Source: Paenibacillus sp. FJAT-26967 (GTDB taxonomy: Bacteria > Bacillota > Bacilli > Paenibacillales > NBRC-103111). Taken from it: DNA of 64,000 bases. A program made the position numbers and the translations under genes. The DNA is taken from positions 1,438,048-1,502,047 of the forward strand of contig NZ_LMXH01000001.1 of NCBI RefSeq assembly GCF_001541095.1. Direction: 5' to 3'. Of this stretch, positions 55,344 to 63,777 are shown one piece after another. The notes under the pieces are model-generated. The model worked only from the letters and a program-made list of their open reading frames with translations, had not been told where the DNA came from and did no database searches. Position 1 is the stretch's first letter. Every line of letters begins with the position of its first letter.

Positions 55344-55784
55344 CTTGTCTATATCGCTAGCTTTTCAATTACAGAGCGGACGTATTCTTCAAATATTAGT
55401 GACCAGACAGCAAACATTGCCGTTTATAACACGGACATGGTCAACATGCGCCTGGATTATTGTAACCGTATTGAGCAAGCGGTTCGGCGGCTGCCGCGGC
55501 TTGAGCAAAGGTTGATCGAATGCCGGTATATGGGGACGGATTCGGACTACATCACAAATTACAATGTCTTTAATGAGCAACTAAACCCACCTATGAGCGA
55601 GACAAAGTACACGGGTATAAGAGGCAGGGCATTTTATAAAATAGTACTTTTCCTGATTGATTCAAAGGTCATCAAACCGGAGGCAGTTTTTAAAGAAACT
55701 GAATCATTGGAGGTCAATATACGGAAACACTTGGCGAGCTGCTTGCTGTATATCGTGAGGAAGCGGATAAAATTCGCACTTTAG
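55344..55784 (+). pseudogene. ArpU-family phage regulator, truncated copy 1
   Basis: Continuous frame from 55344, with ATG 55437 as the first start. The segment SNISDQTANIAVYNTDMVN, then RLEQRLIECRYMGTDSDYIT and ERKY-like PPMSETKYTGIRGRAFYKI match ArpU-type late transcription regulators of phages. The expected N-terminal part is missing, and after 55643 the sequence differs from the second copy. The C-terminal residues (SLEVNIRKHLASC...) are probably read in the wrong frame of a following fragment. Confidence 0.6.
55371..55643 (+). repeat. 273-bp direct repeat, copy 1 (arpU)
   Basis: Nearly identical to 57855-58126, about 2.5 kb away and in the same direction. Differences are a few substitutions and one base fewer in copy 2. 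Confidence 0.9.
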
Positions 55785-55851
55785 TGTCAGCGCAAATTGA
55801 CGGTGAATTAGACGTGACTACTACGAATGAAGGTTCGAAAGGGGGAACGAA

Positions 55852-56347
55852 ATGATATCAAGTCCTAATTACATCAAACAGAAAGCTTTAGTGGAATTAG
55901 ACGAGCATATTAAAATCTTACGCTCAAAGGCTGGACCGTTTTGCAATCATAATTTTTCGGAACGAGAGATCAAGGCCTTGGTAAAGGAAGCGAGAACTTG
56001 TCAAGACGCATTAGCAACGACACTACTTGCTAAAGCAACTCTACTTATCGGTATGGTTGACGAGACTATCTCGCGCAGATTTGAGATGCCGAATAGTTTA
56101 GCCGGGGGACAACGTAAGAGAGTGTTTTGGGCAGAGGGGTCCTACAGCAGAAGTAAAGAAACCATCGTCTTCATTTCTCAGTATTAGCGAATTAACTACT
56201 GAAGACGAGGATGAAGCAAGTGGAATACGCCTTGTCATTGATCGGATTTATTATTATCTATCGGAAAAAGAAAATGAATCTTGGAAGGCGTTTAGGGTAA
56301 GGAAAAACTTAAAACGTGAGATTGGGGACGAATCAATTTCACCGTAA
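55852..56347 (+). pseudogene. Unknown phage-type gene with a frameshift
   Basis: ATG 55852 after GGGGGAACG opens a protein MISSPNYIKQKALVELDEHI, then KALVKEARTCQDALATTLL and ending FWAEG. Near 56136-56140 (a GGGG run) the frame moves: continuing in another frame gives PTAEVKKPSSSFLSISELTT and KENESWKAFRVRKNLKREIG up to a stop at 56345. Joined, it would be about 165 residues. The function is unknown. Confidence 0.5.
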
Positions 56348-56502
56348 GCTGCGATCAAGTTTGCGAAGCCGAAATCTTACGTAAGGATGGTTCCTGCCTA
56401 TACAACATACCCCACTTATAAACGCACTTTCAATCCTTGAGCGAACCTATAGGAAAAGGATGTAGACAGCCTTGTAACATATTGAATACGGAGGAACATG
56501 AC

Positions 56503-56666
56503 ATGTATGGACTGCGGCTAAAAGACGGAACAAAGGTAGCTGGTTTACATTACAAGCCAGCACTCAATGACATCATCCTAATTGACGAAACGTGGAAGTC
56601 TACAAGGTGACGGAGATCGTGGGCAGGGTAGCTTATGCTAGACAGACGATTGACCACCCAAAGTGA
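56503..56666 (+). pseudogene. Small phage-type gene with a frameshift
   Basis: GGAGGAAC precedes ATG 56503: MYGLRLKDGTKVAGLHYKPA up to LIDET, after which a one-base change near 56593 leads into VYKVTEIVGRVAYARQTIDH. About 54 residues if joined. A terminator follows at 56691-56729. Confidence 0.45.
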
Positions 56667-56690
56667 ATTATTCAACAAAGAAACAAGGAT

Positions 56691-56729
56691 GATCCCCGCA
56701 AACCGTGTGGATCTGCGGGGATTTTTTGT
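56691..56729. terminator. Terminator shared by convergent genes
   Basis: ATCCCCGCA and TGCGGGGAT arms, with T-run on the plus strand and A-rich flank for the minus strand. Confidence 0.85.
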
Positions 56730-56749
56730 TACTGTTTAATAACGACCTC

Positions 56750-57079
56750 TTATCTTGTTATTGCATATACGCTTACAACAAAGTTGGCTGTTGCGCCATT
56801 TGGTTTTGCAATATAAAGAGATCTATTTGCATAAACGTCGGTATACTTACCATTTACTACGTCAGAAAAAATAGTTGGATCACTGCCACCACTTACATCT
56901 TTCGCAACAGTGAAACTGATAGAGTTGGGATCATCGCTTCCAAAAGGCGTTATTTCCCATTGAAAATTGATTGTGTTGGCAGGAAGAGTATCCGTTGAAA
57001 AATTCCCACTGGAGCGGCTTGATTGGCCATCTTGAGGGGTTGGTGAAGAAGTAACGCTGGAAATAAGTATTCTGGACAT
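56750..57079 (-). CDS. Unknown 109-residue protein
   Basis: ATG 57079 with AAGGGATG upstream. MSRILISSVTSSPTPQDGQS, then FQWEITPFGSDDPNSISF and NRSLYIAKPNGATANFVVS. No signal peptide or helix; composition (Ser, Asn, Thr) and alternating hydrophobic residues suggest a small beta protein, as in coat or tail proteins. It seems intact. Between 57080 and 57307 only a 3' fragment (TAYLTEKGQAYYESLPEED, ending at 57261) and a palindrome GGGGAGG-ATAT-CCCTCCCC are seen. Confidence 0.6.
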   Translation of the reverse strand: MSRILISSVTSSPTPQDGQSSRSSGNFSTDTLPANTINFQWEITPFGSDDPNSISFTVAKDVSGGSDPTIFSDVVNGKYTDVYANRSLYIAKPNGATANFVVSVYAITR

Positions 57080-57307
57080 ACAATTATCATCCCTTCACTT
57101 TTGTGATGTCTTACAGTACAAGTCTATGGGTGAAATTATTATTTATTACAGCATAACTCGGAGCATGAAGAGTGGATGTCTCAGGATAGCCCGCGTGGGA
57201 ACGGCCTACTTAACTGAAAAAGGACAGGCGTATTACGAATCATTGCCAGAAGAGGATTAAACATCAAATAGGGGAGGATATCCCTCCCCTGATTATCTTA
57301 TTTATGC

Positions 57308-57820
57308 CTAGACACCTTTAGGACGTTTAATTTGAAGAGGCGGGGGAGAAGCCAGCCCTTTTCCTTACTCAATTGAAGAATCTTATAACCTAATGCAGTT
57401 TTAGTGACATGTATTTCGCACATAGTGCACCAATATCTTCTCTGATGGATTGCCTCATTACTTGGCTGCATGCAACCAACCCGAGTGCAGTATCTGCTGA
57501 TATTTTAGCTGCAATCTCAGGATCAGTAAATCTTGCTCCAACAGGAATGTCTTCGAGTTTAACCGATGGTCTATCAGGTAACTGAGGTGTGGTAGCAATT
57601 CCATTGTCAGTAAGCAATTTGTCGCACTCTTTAATTTCTAGTTTTGCCTGATCAATTTGAGCATCCAGCAAATTTTTCAAGTCTTTGTCTCCAGCGTGTG
57701 GTTTAGGAATGCTTGGTAGCAGGACACAGCTCCCTTAGCTACCATGGAAGCCTGCCAGACACTAAAGATTTCACCATAATGCATTGGTTCATCTTTTGGA
57801 TTACCGCTTAAAATTCCCAT
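57308..57820 (-). pseudogene. DUF3231 gene with three frameshifts
   Basis: ATG 57820 behind GAAGGAGC begins MGILSGNPKDEPMHYGEIFS and reads to CYQAFLNH. A shift near 57697 leads to DKDLKNLLDAQIDQAKLEIK and up to ALCAKYMSLK; a second near 57392 leads to ALGYKILQLSKEKGWL; a third near 57350 restores PPLQIKRPKGV and a stop at 57308. All three fit single-base losses, and the rebuilt product (about 171 residues) has the DUF3231 length. DUF3231 proteins are found in spore formers, some in spore coats. The internal ORF 57390-57680 is the middle part of this gene, not a separate one. Confidence 0.7.
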
Positions 57821-57851
57821 TTTATTGTCCGCTCCTTCTAATTTAGCGGGT

Positions 57852-58126
57852 TATACAGAGCGGACGTGTTCTTCAAATATTAGTGACCAGACAGCAAACA
57901 TTGCCGTTTATAACACGGGCATGGTCAACATGCGCCTGGATTATTGTAACCGTATTGAGCAAGCTGTTCGGGGCTGCCGCGGCTTGAGCAAAGGTTGATC
58001 GAATGCCGGTATATGGGGAAGGATTCGGACTACATCACAGATTACAATGTCTATAACGAGCAACTAAACCCACCTATGAGCGAGACAAAGTACACGGGGA
58101 TAAGAGGCAGGGCATTTTATAAAATA
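57852..58126 (+). pseudogene. ArpU-family fragment, copy 2, frameshifted
   Basis: Starts in frame as YTERTCSSNISDQTANIAVY, then loses one base around 57968-57971 (GGGGCTGC instead of GGCGGCTGC) and runs into a stop. It is followed directly by the excisionase-like fragment. Confidence 0.6.
57855..58126 (+). repeat. 272-bp direct repeat, copy 2 (arpU)
   Basis: Partner of 55371-55643. Both copies begin at ACAGAGCGGACGT and end at TTTTATAAAATA. Confidence 0.9.
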
Positions 58127-58277
58127 AACCAAAGGATGTAAAGGAGATTCTTGAAATCGGCGAGAAACAAACTTATGAATTTTTAAATCAGTCGCCTCCA
58201 CCCTTTCATATGGTCAGAGTGGGCAGGCAAATTAAAATATCAAGGATGTTTTTAAGCGATTGTTTGAAGGGGAATAG
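58127..58277 (+). pseudogene. Excisionase/AlpA-like HTH fragment, frameshifted
   Basis: Directly after repeat copy 2: KDVKEILEIGEKQTYEFLNQ, then VGRQIKIS, and after a one-base loss near 58240 KDVFKRLFEGE and stop. This is the usual HTH-plus-wing of excisionases encoded near the attachment end of prophages. The start is lost by fusion with the arpU piece. Confidence 0.5.
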
Positions 58278-58364
58278 GGTTTTCAAAAGCAAAGTATCCC
58301 AAAAGTATCCCAAATCATCATTTTGAGAAGTTCTCGCATAAAATGTATCACCCTATAAACAGCG

Positions 58365-58394
58365 AAAAACCCTTGATTTCTCAAGGGTTTTTCT
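58365..58394. terminator. Terminator beside tRNA-Val; near-copy of 45765
   Basis: AACCCTTGA and TCAAGGGTT arms around TTTC, A-run on the left and T-run on the right, so it ends both the tRNA transcript (minus) and phage transcripts (plus). Possible attachment site half. Confidence 0.75.
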
Positions 58395-58398
58395 TGGA

Positions 58399-58471
58399 TG
58401 ACCTGAGCCGGGCTCGAACCGACGACCCCCACCCTGTCAAGATGGTGCTCTCCCAGCTGAGCTATCAGGTC
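58399..58471 (-). tRNA. tRNA-Val (GAC)
   Basis: Minus-strand cloverleaf: acceptor GACCTGA/TCAGGTC, D-arm GCTC..GAGC, anticodon loop TTGACAG giving GAC, T-arm with GGTTCGAGC. A TCCA follows the discriminator instead of an exact CCA. Confidence 0.9.
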
Positions 58472-58641
58472 TTGTTTGTAAATTCAGTTGTTTCTGGCGA
58501 CAAGTAGTATCATACCAAGGAAAGCATCAACTGTCAACGCTATTTTTAATCAAATATTTGCATTAAAAAAAACTCCCCGAAAAGGGAGCTTGGTACCAGT
58601 AAATCGTATATGTTGGTCGAACTAAGTGTTGATAGCGAGGG

Positions 58642-58824
58642 TTATTTATCTTTTCTGGGTAGATCCTCATCACCGGCAAGTTTGTCCATGACTTTGCCAA
58701 CGACTCCACTAATTGGATCAGTTGCCGCTTTGTCTTCGCGCTCAGGCGGGGTGTTAATGCCACCTGCCGTATTTGAGATCTCATTATAATAGTCTTTCTT
58801 GTTCTTGTCATTTGATTGTGCCAT
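58642..58824 (-). CDS. Small hydrophilic protein (60 residues)
   Basis: ATG 58824 with AAAGGAGA upstream. MAQSNDKNKKDYYNEISNTA, then PPEREDKAATDPISGVVGKV. Highly charged, no Cys, no membrane segment; probably disordered. Not recognised. Divergent from the 59032 gene. Confidence 0.62.
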   Translation of the reverse strand: MAQSNDKNKKDYYNEISNTAGGINTPPEREDKAATDPISGVVGKVMDKLAGDEDLPRKDK

Positions 58825-58964
58825 GATTGTTCATTCTCCTTTCTTCTATCCGTTATAAGTATCTTGTACAAGAAGTTGAAATTTATCATTATCAGATAAA
58901 TTAACCGGACTAGCTGCAATTCAAACAAGAGTGCATAATTTATCTAAATTTTCTGATAATTATC

Positions 58965-58993
58965 TTGTGATATTTTTCTTCTTGTTTTATAAT
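58965..58993 (+). promoter_or_regulatory. Sigma-A promoter of the Gly/Ser-rich protein gene
   Basis: TTGTGA (58965-58970), 17-bp spacer, TATAAT (58988-58993). Upstream, several TTATC/GATAA half-sites (for example ATTTATC-N7-GATAAAT at about 58881-58901) lie between the two divergent genes. Confidence 0.6.
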
Positions 58994-59031
58994 GTAATCA
59001 GAAGATAAATGAAGAGAAAGGGTGATATTTC

Positions 59032-59265
59032 ATGACTGCACTGCTTTTCTTGGGGGGATTCATCTTTATTGGCTTTAAATTCGCGAATATGCTCTCTAAA
59101 CCAAATTATAACCATCGCAGCAAACGTAAGTCAGGCTATTCGAGTCATACGGATTCAAGTGGTTATTATTGGGGCGACAGCGGCTCAGATTGCAGCAGCG
59201 GCAGCTTGGGCGGCAGTGATTGTTCAGGCGGGGGAGATGGCGGTGGAGGCGGCGGAGGCGACTAA
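59032..59265 (+). CDS. Short membrane-anchored Gly/Ser/Cys-rich protein
   Basis: 77 residues; ATG 59032 after AAAGGGTG. One N-terminal helix (ALLFLGGFIFIGFKFANML), a basic stretch (NHRSKRKSGY), then a tail rich in Ser, Gly and Asp with two Cys (SDCSSGSLGGSDCSGGG) and a polyglycine end. Not recognised. The tail recalls low-complexity surface or coat proteins. A small hairpin GCGAC-TAA-GTCGC spans the stop codon and a T-run follows after AGCGC. Confidence 0.6.
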   Translation: MTALLFLGGFIFIGFKFANMLSKPNYNHRSKRKSGYSSHTDSSGYYWGDSGSDCSSGSLGGSDCSGGGDGGGGGGGD

Positions 59266-59403
59266 GTCGCACGAAGCGCTTTTTTTTATGTCTGAAAAGT
59301 TTATTAGCTGCTCGCCATAGGTAAAAATAGGGTTGCCTCTCCTTTATTTTTGTCACACAATAGGAGAGAATCTAATCAATCATACATAGCGGGAGGAATC
59401 CGA

Positions 59404-59790
59404 ATGCCGGTAAAAAAAGTTGAACATGTGGGAATCATGGTAAGCAGCATTGAGAAATCCGTTTCCTTCTATGAAAGGATCGTCGGCTTGAAGCTGAAGG
59501 GGTCTGAATCGAATGGTTCATTGAAGCTCGCTTTTCTTGGTTTCGATGCCCATGGCGAGACGGAGGTAGAACTCATTGAAGGTTACGGAGGACCTGTTAC
59601 GGAAGAAGGCCGAGTACATCATATTGCATTTACAGTGGACAGTATTGAAGAAGAATTTAAGCGGATCGGCCAGACGGACGTTAAGCTGATTGATTCCGAA
59701 ATAACGACACTGCCTAATGGTTCCCGATATTTCTTTTTTCATGGACCGGATGGAGAATGGATTGAATTTTTCGAAAGCACACGTGTATAA
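59404..59790 (+). CDS. VOC-superfamily (glyoxalase-like) protein
   Basis: 128 residues; ATG 59404 behind GGGAGGAA, upstream in-frame extension rejected. Two beta-alpha-beta-beta-beta modules: VEHVGIMVSSIEKSVSFYERIVG and VHHIAFTVDSIEEEFKRI; metal-ligand candidates are His8 (EHVG), Glu in TEVELIEG, His in VHHIAF and Glu in EWIEFFES. The full set suggests an active metal enzyme of the glyoxalase I/methylmalonyl-CoA epimerase sort; the exact reaction is unknown. Confidence 0.82.
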   Translation: MPVKKVEHVGIMVSSIEKSVSFYERIVGLKLKGSESNGSLKLAFLGFDAHGETEVELIEGYGGPVTEEGRVHHIAFTVDSIEEEFKRIGQTDVKLIDSEITTLPNGSRYFFFHGPDGEWIEFFESTRV

Positions 59791-59832
59791 GTTGGCGTAT
59801 TGTTCTGCCAGGAAACAAACCTTCGGATGGAG

Positions 59833-59861
59833 TTGACACGAATTTTAATTCGGGTTATTCT
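59833..59861 (+). promoter_or_regulatory. glpK sigma-A promoter with palindromic spacer
   Basis: TTGACA (59833-59838), 17-bp spacer, TATTCT (59856-59861). The spacer contains the perfect inverted repeat CGAATT-TT-AATTCG (59839-59852), a candidate operator. Confidence 0.75.
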
Positions 59862-59877
59862 ACTAAGAAGTTAATAG

Positions 59878-59962
59878 AAGTGACGGAGACGAGGAGATTT
59901 CATACGAAGCGCTTGATCCCTAGGGGATCCGGCTGGTTTGTCATGGGTCTCTTTTTTTCGTG
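59878..59962 (+). promoter_or_regulatory. Probable attenuator leader of glpK
   Basis: GGAGACGAGGAGAT-type sequence at 59883-59898 is complementary in part to a later GGGTCTC followed by seven T (59945-59957), and GATCCC-TA-GGGGATC (59916-59930) forms a hairpin between. This layout fits antitermination, as glp genes are controlled by GlpP in Bacillus. A second promoter-like pair TTGACT/TACATT is at 60006-60035. Confidence 0.4.
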
Positions 59963-60058
59963 TGTATGGTTCCGGAACACTGAGAAAATGCTTGGCTTCG
60001 GAGCCTTGACTGCTATAAACGGACACGCGTACATTTCAGCAGGTGATAGTGTTTTTAG

Positions 60059-61564
<1,506 letters not shown>

Positions 61565-61604
61565 GAAGGGCGGCTCAACTCTTTCAGGAGGATTACAAAT
61601 CATA

Positions 61605-61658
61605 CGAAGCTCCTTGTTATCCCAAACTGGGATTAAAACAGGGAGCTTTTATTTTTTT
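61605..61658 (+). terminator. Terminator after glpK
   Basis: AAGCTCC..CCC and GGG..GGAGCTT arms forming an interrupted stem, then TTTTATTTTTTT. Confidence 0.85.
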
Positions 61659-61763
61659 ACATGACACGCTTATTCGACAACCTTTCTAATGATTCTAATG
61701 AGATACTTAGTCAAGGAAACTAGTACAAACTGTCTGATTATAAGGAAAGGTTTGGTTACAGGC

Positions 61764-61793
61764 GGATACCGGGTAAGAAAAAAAGGATACCGG
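61764..61793 (+). promoter_or_regulatory. Direct repeat upstream of the Cu/Zn SOD gene
   Basis: GGATACCGG occurs at 61764-61772 and 61785-61793, 21 bp from start to start (two helical turns), with an A-rich stretch between. It could be a tandem site for a response regulator. The rest of 61659-61852 shows no gene. Confidence 0.4.
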
Positions 61794-61852
61794 CGCGTTT
61801 AGTCCGCGTCTTGTTGGCATATCCTACTATTATCGGATCAGGAGGTTTCAAC

Positions 61853-62491
61853 ATGCGAAAACCTATTCAAACCCTGCTGCTTACCGCGGCTGCACTTACG
61901 GCATTGGCCGGCTGCGGTAACAGCAACAACGAATCGACCGATTCTCTTACTTCACCGTCACCGGCGGCACTGCCGACAGCTTCGGCTGCGCCTTCGCCAT
62001 CCCCATCTGCCTCTCCTTCAGCTTCACCGGGTTCATCCGTGGTCGAGATAGGGCTTAAGAATGCAGAAGGTACCGCCATCGGAACGGCGCGCTTCTCCTC
62101 AGAAAATAGCGGAGTACGGTTAGAGGTCCAGGCAACGAAATTAACGCCGGGGGAGCATGGGATCCATATCCATGAATCGGGAGCTTGTGAAGGGCCGGAT
62201 TTCAAATCCGCCGGTTCTCATCTTAATCCCGAATCCCGAATGCACGGGACTGAGAATCCCCAGGGACCCCATCTCGGAGATCTTCCGAACCTGAAAGCGG
62301 AGGCAAACGGTGAAGCAAAATTGAATGTGCTTGTGGAAGGCTTCACGCTGGAGAAAGACAAGCCGGGTTCGCTGTTTAAGCAGGGAGGAACGTCGCTGGT
62401 CATCCATGAGAAGCAGGATGATATGAAGTCTGATCCGGCTGGAAACTCGGGCAATCGTATCGCATGCGGCACGATTTCGAGCGGCAAATAG
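61853..62491 (+). CDS. sodC: Cu/Zn superoxide dismutase-like lipoprotein
   Basis: 212 residues; ATG 61853 after GGAGG. Lipoprotein signal with LTALAGC (Cys about 22), a Ser/Pro/Ala linker (about 32-62), then a SodC domain. Copper and zinc ligands are all visible: HIHE, GSHLNP, MHG, PHLGDLP with its Asp, and VIHEKQDD; the disulphide cysteines are in GACEGP and RIACGT. B. subtilis YojM lacks some copper ligands, so this protein, in contrast, should be able to bind copper and dismutate superoxide outside the cell. Confidence 0.9.
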   Translation: MRKPIQTLLLTAAALTALAGCGNSNNESTDSLTSPSPAALPTASAAPSPSPSASPSASPGSSVVEIGLKNAEGTAIGTARFSSENSGVRLEVQATKLTPGEHGIHIHESGACEGPDFKSAGSHLNPESRMHGTENPQGPHLGDLPNLKAEANGEAKLNVLVEGFTLEKDKPGSLFKQGGTSLVIHEKQDDMKSDPAGNSGNRIACGTISSGK

Positions 62492-62525
62492 GCCATAATT
62501 GGCTAGCTGATGGAGGCAGGCAAGC

Positions 62526-63203
62526 ATGATCAAGACACAAGAACTCAAACAACAAATGGATGATTTATCCAGACAAAACGACATGCTGCTTGTAGAAGTG
62601 GAGCAGTTAAAGAAAATGATCCAGAACAACGAACAGCAAGGAAATAACGGGCAGGGTTCTGCGGATAGCCCGGATCGTTCGGACCGTCAGTCTTCCTCGA
62701 GCTCGTCCGGCTCAGGCGGGGCTGATCATTCTGCCGGCGGCTCGCAGGATGCCGGGAATAACGAGTCCGAGGCGGGCGATCTGGAGCAAGGGAATGATAA
62801 CCAGGCTCAGAGCTCATCAGGGCAGATGACCCGGCGCAGTTCATCGACTAGACAAAAACAATCCGCCCCGAATGAGAGTTCTTCATCCGGAAGCCAGCAG
62901 GGTTCTGCTCAAGATCAATCGGCTACAGGTCAGAACCAAGGACAGCAGCAGAGGGCGAATCAGGGGCAGAATCAGCAGAACGGCAGTCAAAGCTCCGGTT
63001 CCGGTGTATCCGCGATGGCAGACGATCTGAATGTCATCAAAAGCATGGTGGAGGAACTGGAAAGAAAAACAACGAGGCTGGTTTCGGATCAGACTAACGG
63101 ATCGCTGACGGAGAAGGATGTCGTTAATTTGATTTTGTATATGATGAATGGAATGATTGACTGGACTGCTGATTTTGTCAGTCAGAATAAGACATCTTCT
63201 TGA
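62526..63203 (+). CDS. Coiled-coil protein with long Ser/Gln/Gly-rich disordered middle
   Basis: 225 residues; ATG 62526 after GGAGG. N-terminal coiled coil (IKTQELKQQMDDLSRQNDML), a low-complexity middle (about 38-160) with Ser, Gln, Gly and Asn runs, and a conserved-looking helical end with DDLNVIKSMVEELERKTTRL and VVNLILYMMNGMIDWTADFV. No signal peptide. Such three-part proteins occur in spore coats and in adhesive granules; no family is recognised. Confidence 0.65.
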   Translation: MIKTQELKQQMDDLSRQNDMLLVEVEQLKKMIQNNEQQGNNGQGSADSPDRSDRQSSSSSSGSGGADHSAGGSQDAGNNESEAGDLEQGNDNQAQSSSGQMTRRSSSTRQKQSAPNESSSSGSQQGSAQDQSATGQNQGQQQRANQGQNQQNGSQSSGSGVSAMADDLNVIKSMVEELERKTTRLVSDQTNGSLTEKDVVNLILYMMNGMIDWTADFVSQNKTSS

Positions 63204-63219
63204 ACAATTCGACAGGTAT

Positions 63220-63245
63220 GAAGCCGTGAGAGCGGCTTTTTTTCT
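63220..63245 (+). terminator. Terminator after the Ser/Gln-rich protein gene
   Basis: AGCCG-TGAGAG-CGGCT then seven T. Confidence 0.88.
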
Positions 63246-63405
63246 TGGGAAAAAAGAGGGAAACTCATTGATCCATTCTTTAGAGAATTCGACAAGATAC
63301 ACTTATTTACAGTTCACGGAAGTCCATATAAAGTAATGATAGTGTTGTTTACTCGCTGGGGCTTGACCTGCCTGAACCGGACTATTGAGAGGATGAGCTG
63401 GGAGT

Positions 63406-63597
63406 ATGAGAAATTTGGATATTCGAATCATAAGCACACAGCTTGGATTACGCTCCGAATCGTTGGAGGCTTGGCTGGCAAAAGAACAGCAGACGAAATC
63501 AGAGCAGATTTACAAACCGGAAATGAGAAATCAGTGTCACGGATACGATCCGTATGAGAACAAACCTTCAGATGAAATGTCTATTATTTCTTTATAG
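63406..63597 (+). CDS. Possible small protein (63 residues)
   Basis: ATG 63406 with GGGAG only 2-4 bases upstream. MRNLDIRIISTQLGLRSESL then EAWLAKEQQTKSEQIYKPEM. It begins like a short HTH-type helix pair but no family fits. An overlapping frame at 63336-63557 is less protein-like. Weak. Confidence 0.3.
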   Translation: MRNLDIRIISTQLGLRSESLEAWLAKEQQTKSEQIYKPEMRNQCHGYDPYENKPSDEMSIISL

Positions 63598-63732
63598 TTA
63601 AGACTTATCCAGACGATTTGTACAGCACAGTGCGGATCGTCGCCCGGCTTCGGGTCCTCCCCTTACATATCTTCCGCCTCCTGCCTCCTGATTTCCATGT
63701 TAATTCCCACCAGAGTCAGGGTCCCTATAGAA

Positions 63733-63757
63733 AAAGCCTCTCAGAGAGAGGCGCCGG
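63733..63757 (-). terminator. Terminator of the CBS-domain gene (minus strand)
   Basis: GCCTCTCTCTGAGAGGC followed by TTTTTC on the minus strand. Confidence 0.8.
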
Positions 63758-63777
63758 CCAGTCGTCCCGTTAACAAA

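Larger units (their letters stand above)
49212..58395. mobile_element. Decayed prophage or integrative element, with an inserted MATE unit
   Basis: An XRE repressor, Cro-like HTH, ArpU fragments, excisionase-like fragment, many truncated or frameshifted small genes and a duplicated segment, ending next to tRNA-Val(GAC), a common integration target class. No intact integrase, terminase or capsid gene remains. The left border is uncertain; an att-like repeat at 45765/58365 would place it further left and include the agr-like cassette. Confidence 0.6.

Noticed and set aside
57390-57680. Separate 96-residue protein
   Set aside because: It is the central piece of the frameshifted DUF3231 gene, with matching continuations in other frames on both sides.
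63336-63557. 73-codon frame near the right end
   Set aside because: Overlaps the 63406 frame, lacks a ribosome site and looks less protein-like; neither is strong.
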